Below, piece after piece: positions 10,074 through 21,000 of a stretch of DNA of 64,000 nt (the first letter of the stretch is position 1; each line of letters starts with the position of its first letter). The position numbers and the translations under genes are program-made. Origin of the DNA: Chrysoporthe austroafricana (lineage: Eukaryota > Ascomycota > Sordariomycetes > Diaporthales > Cryphonectriaceae); contig JYIP02000014.1 in the NCBI GenBank assembly GCA_001051155.2, positions 157,182 through 221,181 of the forward strand, in the 5' to 3' direction. The notes beneath the pieces are model-generated. The model saw nothing but the letters and a program-made list of their open reading frames with translations. It did no database searches and was not told the origin of the DNA.

Positions 10074-12614
10074 CTCGCCTGACACCTGTGCGGAATTAAC
10101 CAGAGTCGGAGGGGGGGGGGTGGTTATCGGCTGTGAGACGGGCTGAAAGAACCGGAGGCTGCTCCAGAAACGGCCGCACGACCACCAGATCAAAGACGTC
10201 CGCAGGTCTTGAGGTCCTCGCCCGCAGGCTCCTGATGTATCTGTCAGCTTTTTGAGAGGCCGCGCCAGGCATATACTAGGCGAGGTCGGGCGAAGTGCAT
10301 GCCCGAGCTGCCGATCGTTCGGCCGTGCAGGGGTCGTTCTCCCTCGCGAGCGAAATCCGGTGCATGCCCGAACCGCTTGCCTCGATCAAGCCCGACCTGT
10401 TTCAGTGAGCGCCATCAAGACTCGACCGCTCACAGATCATTACGGGGATGAGGACGTGGATCACCTTCCATTTGTGATACGGAGGTGATAGCATGTGTCC
10501 AGTGCAGACAACTGGAGAATTGCTTCATGCGCTGACATTTACAGGACAGGGACGGTCGTGAGGAGGCAGAGTTGTCCTCCTTGTCCAGATGGTCTGGTGG
10601 GAGACCGCCAACAGCAACGGCGGGATTCCGTCCTTCCAGCTTGACAAGCACCACGGGGCCCTCGTACCGGTGCCCTATGCTGGTGTCTGTCTATGTATGT
10701 GTCCTTTTGCCTACGCGAGGACGGTGGATCGCCTGTGCATCGTCAATTTCCGAGTGGAGCCTGCATATATACTATGTAGTACGGATGTACATAGCGCTCC
10801 CTGCTGCAGGCCTAGACGTACTCCCTCGGTTGCTTTATCGATGCCTTTTCTGTTACGTAGACGCCGCTCGTGTTGTTAGAGAGCTGCTGGCCATCGGCGG
10901 CTCTTCGCTAAGGACTATGGCCGACCGGGGTGAGGTGGACCTATGTTGCTCTTATCTCACCAACCGCCGTCGACCTGCTTCTTCTGTCCAAGCCACAACT
11001 CGACCAGAGGCATCTGCAGGTCAGTCTCGCTTAAGCACCTCCGTCCCCAGAATATAGCGGCGTCAGGACGATGGGCCTGCCGACGGCGAGACGCCGGCAG
11101 ACAAAGGTGGCTATCCCATAAAAAACGAAGCCACCGACTCCCGGAACAATCGCAAGATTCGGCAATTCTTCACCCAGACCCTCCCTGACATCCCCCGATG
11201 TATCGCTACATGTCCCGAGCTCGACGCACTTCTCAGCCTCTTGACTTCCAAACCTTCTAGACTCCCCACCCTCCCGGCAGGCCCTCGGGAGTTGTCACCT
11301 GGGGACGCAGGGCAGCCGATCACGCGTGGGGCGAGGCTAGCTCATCGATACTGGGCCCAGGGACCACCCTCATTCGCCGGAGGCCCTCTCATACACGCGG
11401 TGCTCTGATCCCAGAGGCTCCCATCATCTCCACTCTAGGCAGTTGGCAAGGCAGCTTGCATCCTCCCCGACCGAGACACCCCAAGCCGCCGCCTCTCGCA
11501 CCTGGAGAGCCGCTCCAGATGCTTCGCTTGCACGCTCCTCAGACGCCGTCGCCGGGCCCGGGTGCAACCTCTCACCCTGCCAGCTGAGCTGATGCGGCCT
11601 TAGATGTGACGGGAGGTCTGGTCCTGGCCCGGGCGACTCGTTCGTCCGTCCCCCACCGACTCTTCCGCTCGGATTAAGGTCGATCTACGAGGCTTTCGTC
11701 CACAAACGGAAGTCGGACATCGAGCTCAGCAGAGATACTATTTGTATTCGGGCCCCGACAATCCCCAATCCTCAAGGTTCAACCTAAGTCTCTCGTCTGG
11801 AGCAGGCATGTTGCTCGCCTAGAAGCTCAGGCAGTGTGGCTAGAAGACACCGGATCAAAGCCCTGAGCGGAACCAGTACGACTCCCCCCGAGACTTGCTT
11901 TTCGCGTCAGTGCTGAGGCCAGGACCACCATGCCACTTTCAACGTGATTATATGTGTCTTGATAGCGGGGCCCTTTCCATCTGTCTCACCATGACTATGG
12001 TTATTAATTACCTGACTAAGATCGGGGGGTGGTCATACCATAATAGTGAGTCTGTGCCCATTTAGATCTCACGGGGATATCGATGATCTCACGTGGCCGT
12101 TGTCTCCTCGCATGATCAGATTCTGGGTTGGCCTTGAATGTTCTCAACCTATCCTTCTACGCAGTGTAGTGAGGCTCAAGACCGGTATTCACTGAATGAG
12201 GTTGTAGACAAACTGTCATTTGCGACGGATCGCCAGCCCGCAGTGGCTATACAGTCGGATTCTTGCATCTCCCACTAATTCTGATGGTTAGAGTAGTAGT
12301 CTGGCGCGCAGTCTCCTTTCATACGCTCTCATCGTGTTTCTAAGTAGGGTTTCCTGGAATACTCCTGTACCACTTTGTACAATACAAGAAGTATGAAGCT
12401 CCCCTTCAGGAACCCTTTCTCGAACTCCTCTCCTAAACGACATATTCTTTCCTCCCGTCTGCAAGTATAGCTTGCCGTAGATAAAGGAGGAAAGCTTTGT
12501 TGGTGTGGGTATTAGTTCAGATATACCTTGGCAGGGAGGGTATGAGCATATTCCTCGTACTTTGCAAAATGTGTACACAATTATATAACGCAACGCTAGC
12601 AGCCCGAGCATAAC
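10074..12614. other. Long intergenic stretch, no supported gene
   Basis: Frames of 70-160 codons occur but overlap on both strands and show no family motif. One plus-strand frame, open from 11058 to 11409, has no ATG. Its translation (QFFTQTLPDIPRC..., TRGARLAHRYWAQGPP) is protein-like, and it is preceded by GCGTCAG, a possible acceptor, so it could be an orphan exon. A G9-10 run sits near 10111. Nothing else is recognisable. Confidence 0.4.
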
Positions 12615-13991
12615 CTATGACCATACATCCGCGCGGCAGAAACCAAACACCTGGAGCATCGGCTGTGTCCAACCCGCAAGCACGAAAATCGCCTTGACGG
12701 AGAGGATGAGCAGCCGTCCCGGAAGACGGCTAAGGTCTAGGCTGCTCATGTCCTCGCTCGCCTTCACCATCTTGAAGGCACGATTGTACATCTCGGTGTC
12801 GAACTTGCGGACCAGCTCCTGCCAGTGAGCGTCGACGTTGGGTGCCTCGGCTGCGGCATCGTCGACCATTAGCCGGACGAGGTTGGCAGCGTCGAGCATG
12901 GTCTGGTTTGCCCCCATGCCCCGCCCCGGAGTCATCGGGTGGATAGCGTCGCCTAGGAGGATGATTCGAGACAGGGAGGCCTCGGCCGCCCGCCAGTCGT
13001 GCGGCGGCCTTGTGGAGCTCGTCAGCCGGTTCGTCACCCTCAGGTTCGTGACGCCCTCGGTCCGGACGATAGCGGGGAGCCCGACCGGGTTACAGCCCTT
13101 GTCGATCAAGTACCGGGCCACATACTCCCTGACCATCTCGTCATCACCACCCGCCTTGTTCAAGAGCTCCTGCGCTTCGCCCTCGGGCAGCGCGGCGGCC
13201 CAGAACATCTGCGCGACTGCCTTCCCGGCGACGCCCTGCTCCGCGGTGTCAAAGTGGTCGTAGAGGCTGGCGAACCCCGATATGTCTACCCCTCCCGCAA
13301 AAAAACAGAGTTCTCTCATCACGCAGAAGCTTAGGAAGCCGGGCCAGGGTCTCCGTGCCTATCTCGGCGCGGGCCTGCAGGAAGGCCAGGCCGCCGAGCT
13401 TTGTCTTGTTCTTCAGGCCGACCTGTTGGTTGATGCGGCTTCGGCTGCCGTCCGCGGCAATCAGGAGGTCGACTTCGGCGGGTGCGTGCGTGTCTGGTTC
13501 CTCAAAGTGAACAACGATCTTGTGCTGCTGGCCACTCCTGATGCTTTCGAATTTAGAGAAAGCGTGGCCGAAGCGGACTCGGTCTTGCTCCAGGGGCCTC
13601 TGCAGCAGCAGACTCCGCAGGCCCGTCCGAGCCATCGGTAGACTCTGGGGATAGAGGGTGGTGGTCGAGATCCGCCAGAACACCTGGAGACTCTTCGGAT
13701 CAATGAGGGTCGGGGCCAGGGTGTCACGTCTCTCCAGGCCTGCTGGAACTTTTGCCATATCTCAGGGTCCGTTACAGACTTGAGGGCCTGGAAGCCGTTG
13801 TTGGCGACCCGGAGAACGTAGCCGCCACGCTCCAAGGAGTAGGCGACGGTGTCTCGCTCGTAGATCATGACGTCGTATCTCTGCTGGGGGTCGTTGATAA
13901 GCCCGTTGGCCAGGGTCAGGCCCCCAATGCCGGCGCCGATGATGGCGACGCGGACTCTAGACGGCTGTGAGATTGGTTCGGCCGACATCAT
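12615..13991 (-). pseudogene. FAD-dependent monooxygenase (salicylate-hydroxylase-like), two frameshifts
   Basis: The N-terminus has the FAD fold VRVAIIGAGIGGLTLANG and the glycine-rich YERGGY-like segment typical of PF01494 aromatic hydroxylases. Family-like sequence runs through three frames. Frame 1 goes to about 13745 (EIWQKFQQ), frame 2 from there (GLERRDTLAPTLIDPKSL, then LLIAADGSRSRIN), and frame 3 after an A7 run at 13299-13305. The last part carries the second FAD/GD motif RIILLGDAIHPMTPGRGMGAN and a hydrophobic C-terminus. Removing one base from the A7 run or adding one at the first break would each restore continuity, and no intron fits either site. Total length of about 458 codons is normal. 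It lies 4 kb from the HR-PKS and would be a plausible hydroxylase for the polyketide if it were once functional. Confidence 0.75.
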
Positions 13992-14657
13992 GACAACGGT
14001 ATCGCGGTGTGGAACTGAACATAGGCGTCTGTCGGTAGCAGTCCTGCAATGGAGCGATGCACTACTTCGTTGCGTTCTGAGCGCGTCGCGGTGAAGTTTC
14101 AATCCGTATGTCCTCTCGCCGCAGGACTTGGAGTCGATCGTGTGTTAGTTAAACTCGCCGACTATACGGAGCAGACCAGCCAGCTCGGGCATGATGTGGA
14201 ACCCGTGACCGAGACACGCACTGTCTCAACAACGCGCGCCCGGGAGCGCTGACAGGGCCACGGCCACGCATGGCCAGAAAAGTGGGCAATCAAACCAGCT
14301 ACGTAGTCGCCTGGATGGGCCGCGCTGCGGGATTGCCGGCCGGCCTCTCACTCACGCTTCTCCAGAACCAGAAAGCTGCTTTGTAGGAAATACGAGGCAT
14401 ATAATCCTATCTATCCAAAACATAGAATCTATCTCTGGGTACCATCACGGCTTAAGCGGTGAGGGAGAAAGGAATATGAAGGCACGTTGGGTCGGCATCA
14501 AGCCCGGAGGCGGAGTCGGTGCTGTTCGCGCCCTCACTATCAGAATGTACTATACCCAGGTAGCTTTGCCTATAAATTACATGCATATCTGACTGATCAC
14601 ATGTCTGAGGACTCTGGGCCCTAGCATCAGACCCTGTGACTCGCAAACAGTAACACA
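13992..14657. other. Divergent intergenic region between two broken oxidoreductases
   Basis: About 670 bp separates the start of the FAD monooxygenase relic from the start of the BBE-like relic. No gene is evident. This is presumably their former shared promoter. Confidence 0.5.
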
Positions 14658-16232
14658 ATGGCCACTCAGACAGATGCTTCAGCGACGCAGCTGAAAGTGG
14701 AATCTTTCGTCGAAAACCTTAAGCAGGCTGGCTACACCGGAGAGGCGGTCACGTCACCCCCTGACGCCGAGCGCTATAAGCAGCTTCGTGCGAGGCGGTA
14801 CACTCTCGTCGAGGCTGATTCCCCGGTTATAGCAGCCCCAACTAACGAACAGGAGGTCGCGATAAACTCAACGTAAGCGTTCCGTCTGGAGGTCATTCCA
14901 CTCAGGTCGGAGCCGTCACCGCGACAGGGGTTCAGATCAATCTAGGTAAGACCCAGAGCATCAGACTAGACCAGGACGAGAAGATCACCTACGTGGGTGG
15001 TGGTTGTCTCTAGGACCGCGTCTACAAAGCCGTTGACGGCACCTGACTCATCGCGGTTGGCGGATGCGTCTGGTCGGTTGGCGTCGGAGGCTACCTCACA
15101 GGCGGTGGCTACTCCTTTCATTCTGCCAAGCGTGACATGGCTTACGATCAAGTTGTTTCTGCTCGTGTCGTCACTGGAAAGCGCGAAGTCGTCGAGTGTG
15201 ATTCCCGGAGAAATGAGGACCTTTTTTGGGCTATTCGAGGTAGCTCCTCCAACTTTGGCATTGTCATACAGTTCTTAATACGACTATACGATGAACCAGC
15301 CGAGAAGTCCTTGATGGGCTCCTTCGGATTCCCTGGGAGCCAGTACAAGGAGGTCATGGATGCAGTCAAGGTAGTGTATTTATATGATTGGAGGCTATCG
15401 TAATTCACTGTCTGACTCGCTGCTCCAGACATTCTACCAGCATCAGACGGACTCGGAAGCTATCATAGTATTCTACACACGGCCACCTCCACATAAACAG
15501 GTAAGGGGATAGCGCATCCGAGGACATAGAGTCGTGCCGAGACTTATTATTGCTAGCCTATCATTTTGATCAACCCTTGGATTTTGGGCACTCCAGAGTA
15601 CCACGAGCAGGTCCTGAGCCATTCACGTCTCTCGGCCTTTCGTTTCGCAAGACCTACGTTACTAAGTCCCAGGCAGAACTCTCCCACGGCGCCGATGTGT
15701 TCTTCGATGCTCCTGGGCCTACTCGCCGCCCTAGTAGGGCTATCTAGCTCAAGGCTCTCGACTTTGACCTTGCAGCTGAATTGTGGTCAAGTTGGCTAAG
15801 GTTCTCATTGGATCCGCGGTTCTCTGCGGTATCCATTATATTTGAAATGCACTACTTTGTTAACATGGGCGACAAAGTGGGTGGTGATAACGCCTGGAGA
15901 AATCGGGATAGGCACATGTACATGGTCATTGACGCCTCGTAAGTTGTTCATAGACATGGTCTACTGCCCCTTGTTATTCCCTAGGCTCATATGCCTTCAG
16001 TCATGACGGGGCAGAGAATGACGTCGAAGCTAATGAATAGGTAAAGGAACAAACTGGAACGGTAAATGCAGCCCATATCAAGAATCACGGCGTTGGTGGG
16101 AACCGGGTTATCGGTGCTTCCGGGCATGAGATGCCTGAAGAGATTTTTGGAGAAAACCTGCCACAGCTGCGGCTTATCAAGTCAAAGTACGACCCAGATA
16201 ATATTTTCAGGTTCTTCAGCGTCGGACATTAA
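14658..16232 (+). pseudogene. Berberine-bridge-enzyme-like FAD-linked oxidase, degenerate
   Basis: The start at 14658 opens MATQTDASATQLKVESFVEN, then a frame break near 14873 leads into the FAD_binding_4 region. That region shows VSVPSGGHSTQ, KAVDG, GVGGYLTGGGYSF and DLFWAIRGSSSNFGIV, all hallmarks of BBE-type oxidases. In-frame stops lie at 15011-15013 (TAG, where the family has Trp) and 15044-15046 (TGA). GT-AG introns can still be seen near 15371-15428 and around 15500-15595. The BBE C-terminal domain is recognisable to the end (ENLPQLRLIKSKYDP...IFRFFSVGH, stop at 16232). The bicovalent FAD pattern cannot be judged because of the breaks. Secreted or peroxisomal BBE-like oxidases often tailor fungal metabolites. 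This copy cannot be translated as one protein. Confidence 0.8.
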
Positions 16233-16873
16233 AAGAGGTTTCAAATAGTAGAACCAGTGCTCCTATAACCATGAGTGAACACGGCATGTCAAGGTGCACC
16301 TAAGTAACCGGGTTTCCCGACCGTTCATATACCCCGACAAATTGTTTCCCTGAGATTCCATCCGATCTATATTTTCGTAGAGCAAGATAACTAGAGCAAG
16401 AGATATAGAGAGACACAGAAAGAGAGAGTCATACGACCGACATACTTAGATTGGGCGTTTAGCGTTCTACCACCATTATTTTCTCCCCCCTCCACCCCCA
16501 GGACAACATGAAAGAAGAAAGAAAAAAAGAGAAAACAAGAAGAGGGTAGAGAGAAAAGAAAGAAATGGACCTCAGAACCAACTGGCACGGAGCAACCCTA
16601 TAATCGATTTGGTTCGTAGCTGGTACAGCTTGCCGAGGGTTACTACCCACGTCTAGGGCAGCCGGGTTTTCCGGGGGCTGTCTCACCGCCAACATGGGAT
16701 GCGATTTGGGGTGGAAAGTGGAGGTATCGACGTGGGGGGAAGAGACAGAGCGTCAGAATGGACGCAGACAAAGCTCCGGCCCGTGCTCTATAGTGCTTGT
16801 AATAACCTCAAAAAGCCCTCTCTTTAAGTAGGCAGCCGGCTTTTAAGACCATCTGTCAACAAAGATAAGCACC
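16233..16873. other. Intergenic with low-complexity purine/pyrimidine tract
   Basis: A purine-rich tract (about 16390-16430 and 16508-16565) produces pseudo-ORFs such as runs of Phe/Ser on the minus strand. No gene was found. CTCTTTAAGTAGG near 16819 is a TATA-like element about 50 bp upstream of the aldo/keto reductase fragment. Confidence 0.5.
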
Positions 16874-17300
16874 ATGACTGACGGCACTAATTCCGCTCCA
16901 ACATTGCTCCAGATAGGCGGCTATACAATGCCCCGCCTTTGCTTCGGACTGGGCTCGTTGATAAACTGGGCGTCTGGCCACACGTATCCCATACCAACTG
17001 ACTCATACGCCGAGGTGAAAGCGGCCCTGGTCGCTGGCTTCCGCCACTTCGACTGCGGTAATCTCTATACGAACCTTCCTAGCGCAGCAAAGGCCATCTG
17101 GGAGGCCAACCTTCCCCAGGAAGACCTTTCATCAGCCTCAAGCTCAACACGTACGATATTATGAATCCAGCGAAGAAGCAGGATATGAAAGTAATAGAAT
17201 TGTAAGTTTCTCTCTCTCTCTCTTTGTATCCCAGCTACTAAGAAGCAGGAGATATCACAACGTATTTCGATTTGATTCTCCAGTACCTTCTAATTAGGCG
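16874..17300 (+). pseudogene. 5' fragment of an aldo/keto reductase gene
   Basis: The ATG at 16874 begins a clear AKR N-terminus: LLQIGGYTMPRLCFGLGS, then YAEVKAALVAGFRHFDCGNLYTN, which is the cofactor-binding and active-site entry region (the catalytic Asp/Tyr region reads FDCGNLY). A one-base loss in the T run at 17127-17129 shifts the frame. The next frame gives FISLKLNTYDIMNPAKKQDMK up to a GTAAGT donor at 17202. A decayed remnant (TYFDLIL) follows to about 17290, and the remaining two-thirds of the enzyme is missing. It is a truncated, frameshifted relic 0.8 kb from the 3' end of the HR-PKS, and probably a former tailoring gene. Confidence 0.75.
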
Positions 17301-18058
17301 GAAAATTCAACCACGATATTTCGGGAGACAGCAAGACGAAGGGGTATTTTGAGCTTCTGTATCACCAAAAAACAACAACATTACTAACAATATATATACA
17401 AGCTATTTATCCCCCACTCATCAGCTAGTTAAGCTGAGTGGCTACAATAGGATGACTCGCCATTTTCGTAGGGCTTTGGTTAATTCACGAAGTTTGGATG
17501 GTTGTCACCTTGATTTCATGGCAGTAATTGATAGATATGCATGGTGTCTGAAGAAATAGAATGCAAAGCAGGGAAAGGAAATGCTGATAACGTACGAGAG
17601 AAATGTGGTATAGCCCGCAAGGCTACTGCACGATATACTCGAAGGCTGAGAATGGGGCTATCATCGCTCTCTAATATGGATAGGACCTAGGTACGCCAAA
17701 TTGAAGAATTAAAAAGCACAACAGTCACCGAACTCAGAGCAATTAGAATCCAAGAAAACATCTTAATCTACCCAAAGACTATTGAACACGAACATGTAAC
17801 AGAAGGAAACCCGAAACACTCTTCTAACATATGTGAGAAAATCTAACAGCCACCAGGATGCATCAACACAGCGCCATGAGCTGGATGAATATCATTACAT
17901 CGTAAAAAAAGCACCCTCCTCACCCTCGCCCTCCACCATCTTCATAAACCCCTGGAAGAAGGGTTTGGTAGCGCTCAAACCCCCCAGGGCATCAACTCCA
18001 ACAGTGAGATGCGCTTGCTTTTGTCCCTTACCGGAGGCTACACCCTCTCTTGCATCTC
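17301..18058. other. AT-rich spacer 3' of the HR-PKS
   Basis: About 760 bp, AT-richer than the flanking genes. A CT dinucleotide run lies just to the left (17208-17222). No gene is recognised. The right part presumably holds the HR-PKS 3' UTR. Confidence 0.5.
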
Positions 18059-21000
18059 TTACTCTGCCTTCACGGTCACAAGCTTGCTCCGCTCGGCAAT
18101 CTTGCCCGCGAACTTGTACATGGGCATGGCCGCCAAAATCTCAGGCAACGCCATGTTCGCCTTCATCTCACGCGAGATCCAGTTACGCACCTCCATTGCC
18201 ACTAGCGAGTCCACACCGTACACGTACATCGGCCTATTGGGGTCGACCTCACTAGCAGGCATCTGCAGGATGTCCGCAGTCTTCTGCACCAATGCCTCGG
18301 TGATGATGTCAGTCGCATCCTCAAGACCCTCAGCATCTATGAGGCGAGACTCGATCGTGGCCGCGCCGCCCTTGGAAGCGTTCGCACCAGCGGCGTGCGT
18401 GGCGATCGCTAGGCGAGCCATACGGGGATCATCAAAGTAATCTGGGCGAGGCAAACCGAACTCGGTCATGACATCCGCGGTGGCAAGACCCGTGCTGACC
18501 TGCGCGGGGAAGGTGTCGCGGGTCTTGGGGTCGGTCTGTCCGTTGATGATGCTGCGCATCATGGCGTGGAAAACGTTCTCGCGGATACCGATGGCCTCCT
18601 CCCACACAGCCAGGAAACCCTTAGCTCCGGTTTCGGCAACGACACCAACATCTCGCATGATACCCAGGTCGACCGACACACCAGCCAGACCCTTGGAGCG
18701 GCGGTAGTAGGCCAGCTCGTCCTGGTAAGTGTTACCTGCTGCGTAGTTGGCCTGACCACTGTTACCGAAGACACCAGCGCAGGAGGAGAAGAACATCATG
18801 AAGTCGAGAGGACGGGTCTCGTCGAAGAACTTGTGCAAATTGCGGGTACCGTGCACCTTGGGCTTGATGGAGGTAACCCACTCATCGTGGGTCATCTTCT
18901 CGAACAGAGCATCGCGGAGCACCATTGCCATCTGCACGACACCCTTAATTGGCGGCAGCTCCGAGCCACACTGAGCCATGGCACTCTCAAAAGAGGCCAA
19001 GTCCGCCATATCGGCCTTATAAGCCTTCACATTGACACCAGGTCGAGCGGCGAGTGCGTCCATAGTCTTCCCAGCCTCAGCGCTGGCATCACCGGATCGC
19101 GAGACGAAAGCGATGTTGCGAGCGCCACTGTCGATGAACATGCCCGCCAGAGAACGACCAAGACCACCCAGACCACCAACCAGGAGGTAGGTAGCGTTGG
19201 GGTCCAACTTGAGAGAGTTGCAAGCCTTGTGAAGCACGGGTGCCTGGGGTTCGGCGCCCATGGTAAGGACCAGCTTACCAAGGTGGCGACCGCTCTGCAT
19301 CAGACGGAAAGCTTCCTCCATCGATCCTAGAGGGTAGGTCGTCAAGACAGTAGGAGCGTACAGCACGCCCTGGTGGACCAGGTCGTAGACGTTAGTGACG
19401 ATCTCCGCCATCTCGTCGGGCAGGTGCTCCATGACGAGCAGCAGGTTGAAGAATGTGAAGGTAGTGTTCTGCATGAACGGCTTCATGTCCAGACGCGTGT
19501 TGCCAGTGATGTCACGAAGACCGATCTCAACGAAGGTACCAAAGGTAGCCAGGCAGTACCACGATTGCCGAAGAAGCTCTCCAGATAATGAGTTCAGAAT
19601 GCAGTTCACACCCTTGCCGTTGGTCATGCGCTTGACACCGTGGACGAATGAGGCATCACGAGAGTTGAAGATATGGTCGGGATTGACGCCGTACTTCTCG
19701 ATGATCAGCTTTCTCTTCTCAGGTGAGCCGACAGTGGCGTAAACAGTCAGGCCAAGGTGGTTAGCCAGCTGGATAGCAGCCTGACCAACACCACCTGCAG
19801 CAGCATGAATGAGAACAGACTGGCCCTTGCGCAGCTTAGCGAGGTTTACTAGAGCGTGATACGCAGTAGTGTGGACGACGCTCATAGCAGCAGCCTCCTC
19901 GTAGGTCATAGTGTCAGGAATCTTAGCGCAAGCAACCTCGGAGGTACGAAGGTTTGTAGTGTGAGCACCAGTACCGCAACCAGCGACGCGGTCACCGATC
20001 TTGACACGTGTGACCTTGGATCCAACGGCGGTGACGACACCGGCAGCTTCAAGACCGAGCCAAGAATCATTGAGTATGCCCATAGAAGACATAACATCAC
20101 GGAAGTTGACACCGGAAGCCTTGACCTCGATCTCAACCTCACGCTCACCAAGAGGCTTGCCGACCCACCTATCATCCGGGATGAACTGAAGAGTGTCGAG
20201 GATACCAGGCTGCCCGACAGTCAGACGCAAAGGACCATCATGCTCCTTCAATGGCATGACCCCCGTCCAATCCTTGAGGTGATGGTTGACATCCGCGTTC
20301 TCCGCCTTGTCCTTGCTGATACGCGACACCATAAGGGCACCGTTCTTCTCGCGGAATTCGTTATCCTTGGAGTTGGCGCTGAGAACGCGTCCGGTAAGGT
20401 CAGCACCAGTGACGAGGCCAGTAGCTGCAGACAGGTGGAGCACGTCAAAGCGAGTGCCAACAATTTCTCCGCGGACGACACGGGCTAGACCATCGACCAT
20501 ATTGAAGTCGGGCTCGTCTCCATGCGTGAGCCACAAGAGTCGCTCCGCCTTAAGGATGACCTCACGGAGAGCGAAGAAGTCAGGCTCAGAGATCTCATCG
20601 AGGATGGCCTGCTCCAATTCGAGCAGGGAAATAGCAGCCTTGCCCTCTGTGGCGGCGACGATCTCCTTGCTATCCCATGTGATAGTCTTGACAGCGTACT
20701 CGAGAGCAGACAGCGTTTCCAGGAGCTTGCCAGCGAAAGTCTTGGCGGTCTCGCGGGCGCTTGGCGACTCAATGATGACAACCTCGGGCTTAGCCTCTGT
20801 GCTATTGACCTTGGCCTCTGTTGGGTGCGCGTACAGACCAGACCCCAGGGTCGAGATATACTTCTTCTCAGCAAGAATGGGGTCAGAGGTTTCGGGAGCA
20901 GCAGTGCAAAGGACACTGGCGGTTGGCTTGGTCAAAGATAGGACCTTGCCGAAGAACTTGTCAAAGCCGCTCATGCCCTCGCAGGCAGGAGAGACGACGA

